Source: Gp13-AA77 sp035946575
Lineage (GTDB): Bacteria; Acidobacteriota; Terriglobia; UBA7540
Length of the DNA: 64,000 nucleotides
Direction: 5' to 3'
Assembly: GCA_035946575.1 (NCBI GenBank)
Contig: DASYZG010000126.1
Span: 1 to 64,000 of the forward strand
The notes beneath the pieces are model-generated. The model was not told the origin of the DNA. It saw nothing but the letters and a program-made list of their open reading frames with translations, and made no database searches. The position numbers were made by a program, and so were the translations under genes. This document shows, in pieces, positions 51,369 to 59,838 of the stretch (position 1 is the stretch's first letter; every line of letters starts with the position of its first letter).

Positions 51369-52868
51369 TCAGGGCGCGGCGGTCAGTTCGTAAAGACCCG
51401 CCCCGTGATGGTGCAGTTGCGCGGAAAAGCTGCCCTGAAACGAACCGAGATCGCGGCGGGCCCAGAGGTCGCGGACGGTCTGCTTACCGCGCACGCCCAG
51501 TTGCGCCCAGGTCGCTGACACCTCAGCGTCGGAGTCGCCGGTGTCAAACAGGGCCACATCCTTCGAGTGTCCGCCGGGCGCATTGGCCTCCCAGGCGACA
51601 CGCGACTGCTGATCGAACACCTGGTGGCCGCCGCTGCTCGATTGGTCCACCTTCAGGGTCTCCGGATTCTCGAGCAGCGACGCCGTGAAGGGGTCGAGCG
51701 AAGGCAGGTCACCGCCCATCATCAGCGGCGAGCGGAAGATGCACCACAGCGTCATGAGCGTGGTCTGCTCGTCGGGGGTGAGGCGCGACATGCGCGGCGG
51801 ATCGGAGAACCCGCGCAGGCGCAGGTGGCCGAGCGGCAGCATGTCAGCATCCGGCCAGTGATTGGGACCGCTGTACCGGGCCCAGCTCCGCGCCCGCGCG
51901 AACTGCGCCAGGACTTCCTTCCAGTTGTCCCACATATCGTCGGAGACGCGCCACATCTGCGACCATTGACTGAGGCTGGCGGCCTGATCGAGCGGAGCCG
52001 GACCGGGCGACAGGCTCAGCACCATGGGACGCCCGGTGTTGGTCATCGCTTTGCGCAGGGCCTCGATCTCCGGACCGTGGTAGGATTCGCGCCTGCCACC
52101 CCGGCTCATGTCGTCAGCCTTGATGAAATCGACGTCCCAACTCGCGTACAGCGCCGCAATCGAGTTGTAGTAGGCCTGGCCGGCGGGCTTGCTGACATCG
52201 ACGCCGTACATGGCGGTGGACCAGTCGCAGATGTTGGAGGTATCGGCGATGTCGCGGGCTCGCGCTTCGGTACCGAGCACGGGGAGGTCGTGCTCGACAG
52301 CAAGGCGCGGGATCCCGCGCATGATGTGGACGCCGAACTTGAGACCGAGGCTATGGACATAGGCTGCCAGCGGCTTGAATCCCTGGCCGCCCGCCGCCGA
52401 GGGAAAGCGGTTCGGCGCGGGCAGCAGGCGCCCGTAGTTGTCCATGGACGTCTTGAGCTTGTCCTGGCCCGAGGAGCCTTCGGCGGATTCCGGATTAGCG
52501 AAGTACCAGTAATAATCGACGACCACGTACTTCCATCCGTACTTCGCAAGGTGATCGGCAAGGTACTTCGCGTTCGCCTTGATCTCCTCTTCGTTGACGG
52601 CGCCGCCGTAACTGTCGTAGCTGTTCCAGCCCATGGGGGGCGCCGGGGCGAGGCTGTCGGGATAAGCGCTTTGTGGAGATGCGAAGGCGGCGGCCTGGCC
52701 GGGCGCCGGACTGAACCGCGAGCCCGGCGGAACGAAAAGGGCCAGCGCTGCAAAAAGGGTGAGCAATCCGGTGCGGCGCACGAGCCATGATGCGCCCCGC
52801 ATGGCGGACGGCGGGCGATTTGGGGAGGCGGGGCGCGGTGCCCGGATTTGAGATTCAGAATTCGACAT
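51369..52868 (-). CDS. glycoside hydrolase family 27 alpha-galactosidase-like enzyme, secreted
   Basis: A 499-residue protein. Family 27 features: PPMGWNSYDSYGGAVNEEEI, VVVDYYWYF, the nucleophile segment DVDFIKADD and the acid/base segment MWRVSDDMWDNW, plus the C-terminal antiparallel beta domain. An exported form is predicted (RRTGLLTLFAALALFVPPGS). The start overlaps the M16 stop as TAATG, supporting coupling; ATG 52802 (MRGASWLVRR) would give a more normal signal peptide. It probably cleaves alpha-galactosides or related sugars outside the cell. Confidence 0.88.
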   Translation of the reverse strand: MSNSESQIRAPRPASPNRPPSAMRGASWLVRRTGLLTLFAALALFVPPGSRFSPAPGQAAAFASPQSAYPDSLAPAPPMGWNSYDSYGGAVNEEEIKANAKYLADHLAKYGWKYVVVDYYWYFANPESAEGSSGQDKLKTSMDNYGRLLPAPNRFPSAAGGQGFKPLAAYVHSLGLKFGVHIMRGIPRLAVEHDLPVLGTEARARDIADTSNICDWSTAMYGVDVSKPAGQAYYNSIAALYASWDVDFIKADDMSRGGRRESYHGPEIEALRKAMTNTGRPMVLSLSPGPAPLDQAASLSQWSQMWRVSDDMWDNWKEVLAQFARARSWARYSGPNHWPDADMLPLGHLRLRGFSDPPRMSRLTPDEQTTLMTLWCIFRSPLMMGGDLPSLDPFTASLLENPETLKVDQSSSGGHQVFDQQSRVAWEANAPGGHSKDVALFDTGDSDAEVSATWAQLGVRGKQTVRDLWARRDLGSFQGSFSAQLHHHGAGLYELTAAP

Positions 52869-54301
52869 TACTTCGGCACTTCGTCGATCGGCAGCCCGAA
52901 CACGGACAACTGATCGCGCACGACCTTGTCTTCACCCACGGCGACGACCGACTGGCGCGAGGCTGGGAAGTACTTGCGGCCCGAGGCGGTCACGTCGTCC
53001 ACCGTGACCTTTTGAATGTCGGCGCTCTCCTGCCCCAGAGCCTGGGGCGGCAGGCCGTAAACCCAGAGCCAGCCGAGTTCGGATGCGACCGCTGACTGGA
53101 GTTGCAGAAGGAGGGCATCCGTGCCCACCAGGTACCGCTGCGCCTTGGTGACCTCGTCGGAGGAAGGAGCCGTGGTCGCCATGCGATTCAGCTCGTAAAA
53201 GATCTCATTGAGGCTCGGACCGGTGACGGCGTTGCGGACTGCGGCACGAGTCTGGAGCGTGCCTGCCTGCGTCCGCAACTGGATCGAGCCGCCGGGCGAA
53301 TACGTGTAGCCCTTGTCCTCGCGAATGTTGCGGACCAGGCGTGACCCGAACATGCCGGCGTAAATGGCGTTCGCGACCTGGGTGGCGGCGTAGTCGGGAT
53401 CGCCTCGGCGCGGACCGAAAGCGCCGAGCATGAGGTTCGTCTGCACCGAGCCGGGACGCGGCACGAGGAAGATGGCATGCGGATTATTCCCCGCCGGCCG
53501 TGGAGGTTCCGGAAGCGGAGGCTCCGAAGGCGCCTTCCACCCGCCGAAATCCTTCTCGATCTGCGCTTCGAGTGTGCCGGGGTCAAAATCTCCGACGGCG
53601 ATCAGCAACGACTGGTCCGGCCGGAAGCGCTGGCGATAGGTCGCGCGCAGGTCCTCGGCGGTGGTGGCGTTGATAGCCTCCGCGGTCGCCGAGATAACGG
53701 AGTATCCATGATTCCCGTAGAGCGCCCTGGCGAGCGCGCGCTGGGCGAGGAACGAGGGTTCCGCCTCCTGGGCCTGGAGATTCTGCAAGGCGTCCGCCTT
53801 GGCGAGCGCCACTTCCTCGTCGGGGAAGGTGCCGTTCTGCGCGATATCGGCGAGCACCGCCAGGGCGCCATCGACCTTGTCACTGAGCACCTGGACGGAG
53901 GAGAGCAGCGCGTCAGGACGCAGGTCGCCGGTCAGGTCGCCGCCTGCGGCCTCAAACGCTTCGGCAATCTGCTTCGCGGATCGGGTCTTCGTGCCCTGAT
54001 CCATGACCGCCATGAGCAGATCGGAGACGCCGGGGCGGTCCTTGGGATCGTAGGCGCGGCCGCCGCGCACAGCGAGCGTCAATGCAACTTTGGGAAATCC
54101 GGGACGCGCCACCCGCCACACGGTGAGTCCGTTGGGGAGCTTGGTTGCCAGCACGTTCGGCGTCGGGAAAGGGACGAGCGGCCCGTAGGGCGGCAGAGCC
54201 TTGGGGAGGGGCGGCAGCTTCTCCTGCGCATTGGCGCGCGGGAGCGGCACCAGCAAGGCCGCCATCAGAATCGTCAATGCCAGCCGGCGCAGGGGCTTCA
54301 T
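52868..54301 (-). CDS. M16-family peptidase-like subunit, zinc site lost
   Basis: A 477-residue secreted protein (signal MKPLRRLALTILMAALLVPL to about NAQ). The M16 fold is clear, but the HxxEH position reads GVSDLLMAVMD, so zinc is not bound. The Arg/Tyr substrate-binding segment near the C-terminus is kept (VRNIREDKGYTYSPGGSI). It matches the second, non-catalytic partner of bacterial M16 pairs. The start overlaps the catalytic M16 gene by ATGA, so the two are made in equal amounts. Confidence 0.9.
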   Translation of the reverse strand: MKPLRRLALTILMAALLVPLPRANAQEKLPPLPKALPPYGPLVPFPTPNVLATKLPNGLTVWRVARPGFPKVALTLAVRGGRAYDPKDRPGVSDLLMAVMDQGTKTRSAKQIAEAFEAAGGDLTGDLRPDALLSSVQVLSDKVDGALAVLADIAQNGTFPDEEVALAKADALQNLQAQEAEPSFLAQRALARALYGNHGYSVISATAEAINATTAEDLRATYRQRFRPDQSLLIAVGDFDPGTLEAQIEKDFGGWKAPSEPPLPEPPRPAGNNPHAIFLVPRPGSVQTNLMLGAFGPRRGDPDYAATQVANAIYAGMFGSRLVRNIREDKGYTYSPGGSIQLRTQAGTLQTRAAVRNAVTGPSLNEIFYELNRMATTAPSSDEVTKAQRYLVGTDALLLQLQSAVASELGWLWVYGLPPQALGQESADIQKVTVDDVTASGRKYFPASRQSVVAVGEDKVVRDQLSVFGLPIDEVPK

Positions 54302-55662
54302 TGCTGACCTCCTTTGCCCGCGCCCGCCTCCGGAACACGATCGATGATGGTGCGGTTGGCCGGCACCAAATATTTCTCCGCGAAGGCTTTCACTTCCTCA
54401 GGCGTCACGGCGTCAATCTCGGTGGGAATCCGATTGACGGCGCCCGCGTTGCCATCGAACAGAGCGGCATGAGAGAGCGCCGAGGCGCGGCTGATCGGGA
54501 TTTCAAGCTCGGTGTACCAGTCCGACTTCATCTTGGTCTTGATCCGCTCCATCTCGGCGGCTGTCGGGCCGCGAGACCTCAAGGTCGCGATCACGCTGTC
54601 ATAGTCGTCAAGCAACCGGCTCTCGGCAACGTTAGAGGGATACACGATGAACGAGGTCATCAAAGTCGGCCCGTTGTATTCGTAGGGAGTGCCGAGCGGC
54701 CAGTTCACACCCCCATTCACGCTCAGCGCAACCTTCTTGTCCTTCACCAGAGCCTGATAGAGCATCGACGCGTCGCCGTTTTGGAGCAGTTCACCCACAA
54801 GAGCGCCGGCAACCGCGTCAGACGAGGTGCGCAGCGGCATGCGATAGCCGACCGCCAGCGCCGGCACGCGCGCGAGTTTGTCGGGTTCCGAGAAACGCCG
54901 TTCGGCGGTCTGCGGCGGCTCCGAGACGTCAGGCCGCGACGGCACGTCGCGCCGGGGCAGCGCGCCGAAATACTTCTGGGCCGCGGCGAAGATTTCATCC
55001 GGATTCACATCGCCGGCGACGGCGAGCACGGCGTTGTTGGGCGCGTAGTAATGCTCGTAGAAGCTCTTTACGTCCTGAATGGTGGCGGCATCGAGGTCTT
55101 TGAAGTCGCCGTAGAAGTTGTGGGCGTTCGGATAGCGATTGAAGGCTTTCTGCGGCAGATCGAGCCAGTAGAAACCGCCGTAAGGCTGATTGAGGACGTT
55201 GACACGCACTTCTTCTTCCACCACTTTGCGCTGATTGTCGAGATTGGCGACCGAGAAATCCAGCGTCTTCATACGGTCGGCTTCCAGCCACAGCACGGGA
55301 TCGAGCGCCGAAATCGGCGCGGATTCGATGTATTCGGTGAAATCGTAGCGTGTGTCGCCGTTATTGAATCCGCCGCCGCCCTCGATCACCTCGTCGAAGA
55401 CGCCCTTGGGCGCGTCCGGCGTCCCTTCGAACATCATGTGCTCGAACAAATGAGCGAATCCGGTTCGGCCCTCGGGCTCCAGGCGGAATCCGATGCCGTA
55501 GCTGACGCAGAGTCCGAAAGTGGGCGCGGAGTGATCCTCCGAGACCACCACGACCAAGCCATTGGACAGCGTCCGGGAGGCGATCGGAACCTTCCAATCG
55601 GCGCGCAAAGGCGCAGCGCCGATCGCGCTCGCGAGCAGCAAAGCAGTCAGAAGTCTACGCAA
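54298..55662 (-). CDS. M16-family zinc metallopeptidase, catalytic subunit
   Basis: A 454-residue secreted peptidase (signal MRRLLTALLLASAIGAAPLR). The inverted zinc motif is HLFEH (His71, Glu74, His75), with the distal Glu in KVVEEEVR. The C-terminal half holds the typical PLGTPYEYNG-type strand and the second M16 lobe. It should act as a dimer with the following non-catalytic protein on peptides in the periplasm or outside. It is first in a three-gene overlapping chain with GH27. Confidence 0.92.
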   Translation of the reverse strand: MRRLLTALLLASAIGAAPLRADWKVPIASRTLSNGLVVVVSEDHSAPTFGLCVSYGIGFRLEPEGRTGFAHLFEHMMFEGTPDAPKGVFDEVIEGGGGFNNGDTRYDFTEYIESAPISALDPVLWLEADRMKTLDFSVANLDNQRKVVEEEVRVNVLNQPYGGFYWLDLPQKAFNRYPNAHNFYGDFKDLDAATIQDVKSFYEHYYAPNNAVLAVAGDVNPDEIFAAAQKYFGALPRRDVPSRPDVSEPPQTAERRFSEPDKLARVPALAVGYRMPLRTSSDAVAGALVGELLQNGDASMLYQALVKDKKVALSVNGGVNWPLGTPYEYNGPTLMTSFIVYPSNVAESRLLDDYDSVIATLRSRGPTAAEMERIKTKMKSDWYTELEIPISRASALSHAALFDGNAGAVNRIPTEIDAVTPEEVKAFAEKYLVPANRTIIDRVPEAGAGKGGQQ

Positions 55663-55862
55663 GGGATTGGTGTCCTTTCGAGAGTCAGGTCGCTACTCAG
55701 ACATCCACATTCCATCAGGCCAGACAACTTGTCAATAGCCGCCGTCACGGTCGCAATTTACCCGCGACATTCTTTTGACAGGCTCTTGACGGTACTTTTA
55801 CCTCGGGCCTTCCCACCCAGGCATCCCATAGGCGAGGCACAGCTTGCCTAAGGAGATCTGCA

Positions 55863-56306
55863 ATGACTCTACGAACAGTGAAGCGTTCCTTGTTTGCGAT
55901 TATTATCGGCCTGGCACTTGGCGCGCATGCCTTTGCCCAGTACGGGGGCAGCGGCGGCGGTTCAACGGGTAGCACCGGAGTGTACACAGCCCCCAAGGGC
56001 GGCTATGGCGGTAACGGGGCTGCAATCGGAGCAGCAGTGGCCGCCGGCATCGGCGCTGGAATTGGAATCGGATACCTGGTGGTGCGCAGTCACCGCACGG
56101 TCATCGGGTGTGTTGAGCCTTCAAGCGAGGGCGTCAAGCTAATGAACGAGAAGGACCAGAATACCTACGCGCTCCTGGCGGAGAACGTCTCACTCAACCC
56201 GGGTGAGCGGGTGGCGCTGCGCGGGAAAAAGTCGAAAGACGATTCCGGCAAACGAACCTTTCAGGTGGCAAAACTCGTCAAAGACTACGGCTCGTGCAAG
56301 CAGTAG
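55863..56306 (+). CDS. small secreted glycine-rich protein, function unknown
   Basis: A 147-residue protein with a signal peptide (VKRSLFAIIIGLALGAHAFA) and a strong AAGGAGA ribosome binding site. A Gly/Ser-rich segment (YGGSGGGSTGSTGVYTAPKG) is followed by a hydrophobic glycine-zipper-like helix (AAIGAAVAAGIGAGIGIGYL). A C-terminal beta domain (VIGCVEPSSEGVKLMNEKDQ) resembles small OB-fold domains. No family is named. Confidence 0.7.
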   Translation: MTLRTVKRSLFAIIIGLALGAHAFAQYGGSGGGSTGSTGVYTAPKGGYGGNGAAIGAAVAAGIGAGIGIGYLVVRSHRTVIGCVEPSSEGVKLMNEKDQNTYALLAENVSLNPGERVALRGKKSKDDSGKRTFQVAKLVKDYGSCKQ

Positions 56307-56405
56307 CCGTTACCGGACGTGGGCCCCGAATCAGCGGGACGGCACACAAGACGTTGTGCTCAAACTCTCGGGCAGGGGCCGGCGTTCCGGTCGCGCGTGG
56401 ATGAT

Positions 56406-57155
56406 ATGCGCCGCAATCCATCAGTGGAATTGCTCGATAGCGGTCTGCTAGGCCAGGACGAGATCCGATCCAATCTGGAGGACTTATGGCGCATTAACCG
56501 GTATTTGGGAGGCGTGTCCGGTTGCCTGCACCTGCTCGCTCACGCCTTTGGCCGGACGGGCAGCCGCCCGCTTCGCGTGCTCGAGGTAGGCGCCGGCGAT
56601 GGCCGCGTCGCCGGGCGCGTGCGTGAGATACTGCGCCGGCGGGGTGTGGAGGCTGATTACTTCACGCTCGATCGCAGGATGAACCATGTTAAGCTGGGCC
56701 ACCCCGGACCTGGGGGCATTCATCCGGTTGTGGGGAATGCTCTGAGGCTGCCCTTTAAAGAGGACAGCTTCGACCTGGTGACCTGCAATCTGCTGCTTCA
56801 CCAGTTTTCAGGCAATGAGGCGGTCGGCCTCCTTGCCGCTTTGGGCTCGGTGGCCCGTCAGGCCGTGCTCATCAATGATATCGAGAGGCACTGGATCCCG
56901 TTTCTACTCTTTGGCGCGACATCCTGGTTGTGGTGCTCGAACGTGTCGCGGCTCGACGGTCTGGCGAGCATCCGTCAGGCATACAGAGGTCCCGAACTCG
57001 AAGAGCTTGCCACCGCCGCAGGGTTCGACGATTTCGAGGTGCACCGGATCGTACCTTTCCGGCTCGGCCTCGTTCTCTGGAGAACCAAACCGCAACATCG
57101 CCGACTCGCACGCAGGACAGTGACTCCGAGGTCTCAGGAGAAAACTCATGAATAA
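56406..57155 (+). CDS. class I SAM-dependent methyltransferase
   Basis: A 249-residue enzyme. It begins MRRNPSVELLDSGLLGQDEI with RSNLEDLWRINRYLGG, a start I recall from methyltransferases encoded beside type III polyketide synthases. The SAM-binding loop is VLEVGAGDGR; later motifs are VVGNALRLPFKEDSFDLVTC (motif II region) and HQFSGNEAVGLLAALGSVAR. The open frame extends to 56319, but the family-like sequence starts at 56406. It overlaps the cupredoxin gene by 8 bp, so they are coupled. No polyketide synthase is present; the acceptor is unknown. Confidence 0.8.
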   Translation: MRRNPSVELLDSGLLGQDEIRSNLEDLWRINRYLGGVSGCLHLLAHAFGRTGSRPLRVLEVGAGDGRVAGRVREILRRRGVEADYFTLDRRMNHVKLGHPGPGGIHPVVGNALRLPFKEDSFDLVTCNLLLHQFSGNEAVGLLAALGSVARQAVLINDIERHWIPFLLFGATSWLWCSNVSRLDGLASIRQAYRGPELEELATAAGFDDFEVHRIVPFRLGLVLWRTKPQHRRLARRTVTPRSQEKTHE

Positions 57156-57564
57156 AAGACGACGTACTGTTCTTTCAGGCGTGATCCTTGCGGCGTTGCC
57201 GATCACTTGTGTAGCTCTGCGGGGGCAAGAAGCTCCAGCGGCGTCAAGTCAAGAGACCACAATCCAGATGACGGCCAGGAAGTACCGCTTTGAACCTGCG
57301 GTCGTCACGGTGAAGCAGGGTACGCGAGTGAAGTTAACCATCACTGCGGTTGACCACGATCATGGCTTCCAGCTGGCTGCCTACGGCATCAATCAGAAGC
57401 TTCCCAAGGGTGTTCCCACCACGGTGGAGTTCAGCGCCGATAACGCAGGCACATTCCCTTTCAACTGCTCCGTCTTCTGTGGCCTTGGGCACTCCAAGAT
57501 GAAAGGCAAACTCGTGGTTGAGCCTGCCTCAGCGCCGGGCAGTGGACCGGCATCGACCCCGTAA
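57148..57564 (+). CDS. secreted CuA-type cupredoxin (COX2/N2OR-like)
   Basis: A 138-residue protein with a signal peptide. The cupredoxin domain has His72 (DHDHGFQLAAYGINQKLPKG) and CSVFCGLGHSKM with Cys107, Cys111, His115 and Met118. This is the exact spacing of the CuA site in cytochrome oxidase subunit II and nitrous oxide reductase. It lacks COX2 membrane helices, so it would be a soluble or anchored electron carrier. It overlaps the methyltransferase gene and sits back to back with the octaheme operon, with a shared hairpin. Confidence 0.88.
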   Translation: MNKRRRTVLSGVILAALPITCVALRGQEAPAASSQETTIQMTARKYRFEPAVVTVKQGTRVKLTITAVDHDHGFQLAAYGINQKLPKGVPTTVEFSADNAGTFPFNCSVFCGLGHSKMKGKLVVEPASAPGSGPASTP

Positions 57565-57569
57565 TCGAT

Positions 57570-57603
57570 GCGGTAGCACAGCAAGACGGTGCTGTGCTAC
57601 CGC
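57570..57603. terminator. bidirectional terminator-like hairpin
   Basis: GCGGTAGCACAGCA (57570-57583) pairs perfectly with TGCTGTGCTACCGC (57590-57603) around a six-base loop. It stands between the cupredoxin stop (57562-57564) and the convergent membrane gene, whose stop codon (57597-57599) lies in the right arm. There is no T-run, so the strength is uncertain. Confidence 0.7.
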
Positions 57604-58475
57604 GCCGGCTGGTCCCATGCCAACTTCGGTATCGCGTCCAGATGCCGGCTGAGGGACCAGAGTCCCATCCAACCTAACAACGCCAGATTGGGAAAGAGCA
57701 GCGGAGCCAGGGGTGGCGCCCCCGACGTGAAATTCGCAAACACACTGGCCGAAAGCCCGCGCAGATTAGCGAGATTGTGCAGGAAGAATCCGAGGACTCC
57801 CACAGCCGCCTCGACCAGCAGCACCAGAGCACACAGCGCGAGATATCGCCGGGTGACGGGCAGCAGGAAGGGGATCAGCAGGAAGCTGACGGCGAAAGCG
57901 CTGGTCACGACGGGCAGCCATTCGATGGTCCGGAAGAAGCCGTTCGCAGCGTGATCGGTCAGGCTGAGAACGAAGTTGCCAAAGAATCCGCCGGCCGCGA
58001 GGAAGATGACCCATTCGGCCCAGAGCCGCGAGCCGGGAGTAATCATCCGGTTCAGGATCAGGAGAAGTCCCACCCCGGTCAGAGCCAGCGGCGCAGCGAA
58101 GGGCGCCGCGTACGTCAGGCTGCGCAGCGTCCGCTCGTAGAAGAACTGGCTGTCGAGGTGATAGATCACGCCCGCGAGACCGGTCACGATCGAAATCCAG
58201 CCCACGAGATAACCAACGTCGCGCCAAACCGCCGCGCGATGCCAGAGTTCGCCAGCGGCAACTCCGATCAGAAGCAGCAGCGCACCGGCAGCGGAGAAAT
58301 ACACCGGGAAATATTCCACGTGCCGGCGAAACTGATTTTCGGAATGTGCGAGGAAGACGTCGACGCCGAGCGCGACGAAATTCAGGAGCACGAAGATCTC
58401 GAGCGCCAGTTGCGGATCGTACCGGACGTTGAGCGGCCCGACCCGGATGCGGACCTCGTCACTTTCCGCCGCCAT
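57597..58475 (-). CDS. eight-helix membrane partner of the octaheme cytochrome
   Basis: A 292-residue integral membrane protein with about eight transmembrane helices, several with His (FLAHSENQF, GELWHRAAVW, VIYHLDSQFF, LTDHAANGFF). The start overlaps the end of the octaheme gene by 17 bp, so the proteins are coupled and probably form one complex. No named family is recognised; it could be a quinol-interacting heme b or heme-free anchor, in the manner of NrfD or NrfH partners. That is inference. Confidence 0.75.
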   Translation of the reverse strand: MAAESDEVRIRVGPLNVRYDPQLALEIFVLLNFVALGVDVFLAHSENQFRRHVEYFPVYFSAAGALLLLIGVAAGELWHRAAVWRDVGYLVGWISIVTGLAGVIYHLDSQFFYERTLRSLTYAAPFAAPLALTGVGLLLILNRMITPGSRLWAEWVIFLAAGGFFGNFVLSLTDHAANGFFRTIEWLPVVTSAFAVSFLLIPFLLPVTRRYLALCALVLLVEAAVGVLGFFLHNLANLRGLSASVFANFTSGAPPLAPLLFPNLALLGWMGLWSLSRHLDAIPKLAWDQPAR

Positions 58476-59697
58476 GCTGCCTCCGCAGCTCTTCGGCCAT
58501 CGCTTTCAACTCCACCAGCTTGCTCAGCATCGGGTAATTGCCGTGCCACTGCACGAAATCGGCACCGCCCATAAACGCGCCGTGCTTGGCCGTGCGGCCG
58601 TCATAGTGCCAGAGATCGAAGTAGACGAAGTCGATGGGATGGGAAAACGCGGGACCGGTGAGGACGCCGTCTTTGCGCAGACCGTCCATGATCGCCTGCG
58701 CTTCCTGCACCTTCGCGTTGGTGTCAGCCACCACCTTCTCGGCGCGCGCGTAGACGTCATTCACCAGGGGAGCGGTATGACACTGGGTGCAGACCTGTTT
58801 CATATTGGCCTGCGCCTGCGCATAATTCGGCCGTCTCTCCGTGACGGCATTGGCAAGGTAATAGGAGAGCCGCTCGGACGGGTCATGCGTAAACTTCTGG
58901 CCGTTGATGCCGCTCATATGACAAGTGGCGCAGGTAGGCACGAAAATGTCGCGCGTGGCGAGCTTGCGTGGATCGGCGTCGAGATTCAGCAGCGCGCGCT
59001 GCGCCGCGAACAGTATTCCGTGGCGCGATTCCTCGTAGATCTCGATCTGGGAGTGATCGGGCCCCATGTGGCACTGGCCGCAGGTTGCCGGCGTGCGGGC
59101 AAGCGCCACCGAGCTGGTGTGGCGCGAGTGGCAGGCGGTGCAGTTCCCGATGGTACCGTCGGAATTGGGTCGTCCGACGCTGTGGCACTGCTCGCATCCG
59201 CCGGCAATGGCCGTGCCGCCTTCGAGCTGAACGAAGGGATGGGGTGGACGGCGTGTGCCGCCCGGCTGATATTGCTCGGAGAACGCCACCTGCTCCGGGC
59301 TCAGTCCCTGCTGGCCATAGACTGCGGCCCAGGCGGGCGCGGCGTGCCGGCTGCGAAGGAATTCCTGGTAGATCGACTCGTGGCAGCTCCGGCAGTTGCC
59401 GGCGGTCAGGCGCTTCGCGATCACGAATCCGTGGTGTTCCTCCTTCTCCTGGTTGGCGGCCGGCTGATGACAGTCAAGGCAAGTCACGTGCTTGCGGGCG
59501 TGCACGCTCAGCTCGTACTCGTGAACAACCGAGTAGGTCTGATTGTAGTGGCACTCGGCGCACTTGCCCGTGGCGCGCACCAGAGCGGCGTTGGGCTGCT
59601 CCGTCTCGATTTTAGGACGCTGGCGGTTGATGAGGAAGGCGGCGACGACGAGCGCGAATCCGAGGACGATCGCGACAAATACCGAGCGGAATGACAT
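58459..59697 (-). CDS. octaheme HAO-like cytochrome c, membrane-anchored
   Basis: A 412-residue protein with one N-terminal transmembrane anchor (VFVAIVLGFALVVAAFLI). Eight CxxCH motifs begin at residues 46, 73, 102, 168, 186, 206, 256 and 303. The C-terminus FDLWHYDGRTAKHGAFMGGA followed by DFVQWHGNYPML resembles the HAO-family C-terminal helix (H-x-x-x-R-x-x-x-x-G ... WHG). HAO-type enzymes either oxidise hydroxylamine or hydrazine or reduce nitrite or hydroxylamine. Phe381 stands where a Tyr would cross-link the P460 heme if the alignment holds, which favours the reductive class. First gene of an operon with the eight-helix protein. Confidence 0.85.
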   Translation of the reverse strand: MSFRSVFVAIVLGFALVVAAFLINRQRPKIETEQPNAALVRATGKCAECHYNQTYSVVHEYELSVHARKHVTCLDCHQPAANQEKEEHHGFVIAKRLTAGNCRSCHESIYQEFLRSRHAAPAWAAVYGQQGLSPEQVAFSEQYQPGGTRRPPHPFVQLEGGTAIAGGCEQCHSVGRPNSDGTIGNCTACHSRHTSSVALARTPATCGQCHMGPDHSQIEIYEESRHGILFAAQRALLNLDADPRKLATRDIFVPTCATCHMSGINGQKFTHDPSERLSYYLANAVTERRPNYAQAQANMKQVCTQCHTAPLVNDVYARAEKVVADTNAKVQEAQAIMDGLRKDGVLTGPAFSHPIDFVYFDLWHYDGRTAKHGAFMGGADFVQWHGNYPMLSKLVELKAMAEELRRQHGGGK

Positions 59698-59838
59698 GGC
59701 ACCCGGCCTCGATGAAATTTGAGCCGCCCTACGGTGAAGATATCACAGGATGGAAGCATTCCCAAGAACGGCAGGACGGTCGTGGGTTGGTGCTAAAATG
59801 GCCCTGTCTCAGCCGCCTGATACCCAGCGAGAGGAGCT

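Noticed and set aside
57570..57603. Strong intrinsic terminator with T-run
   Set aside because: The hairpin is perfect but no T-run follows on either strand, so it is only called terminator-like.
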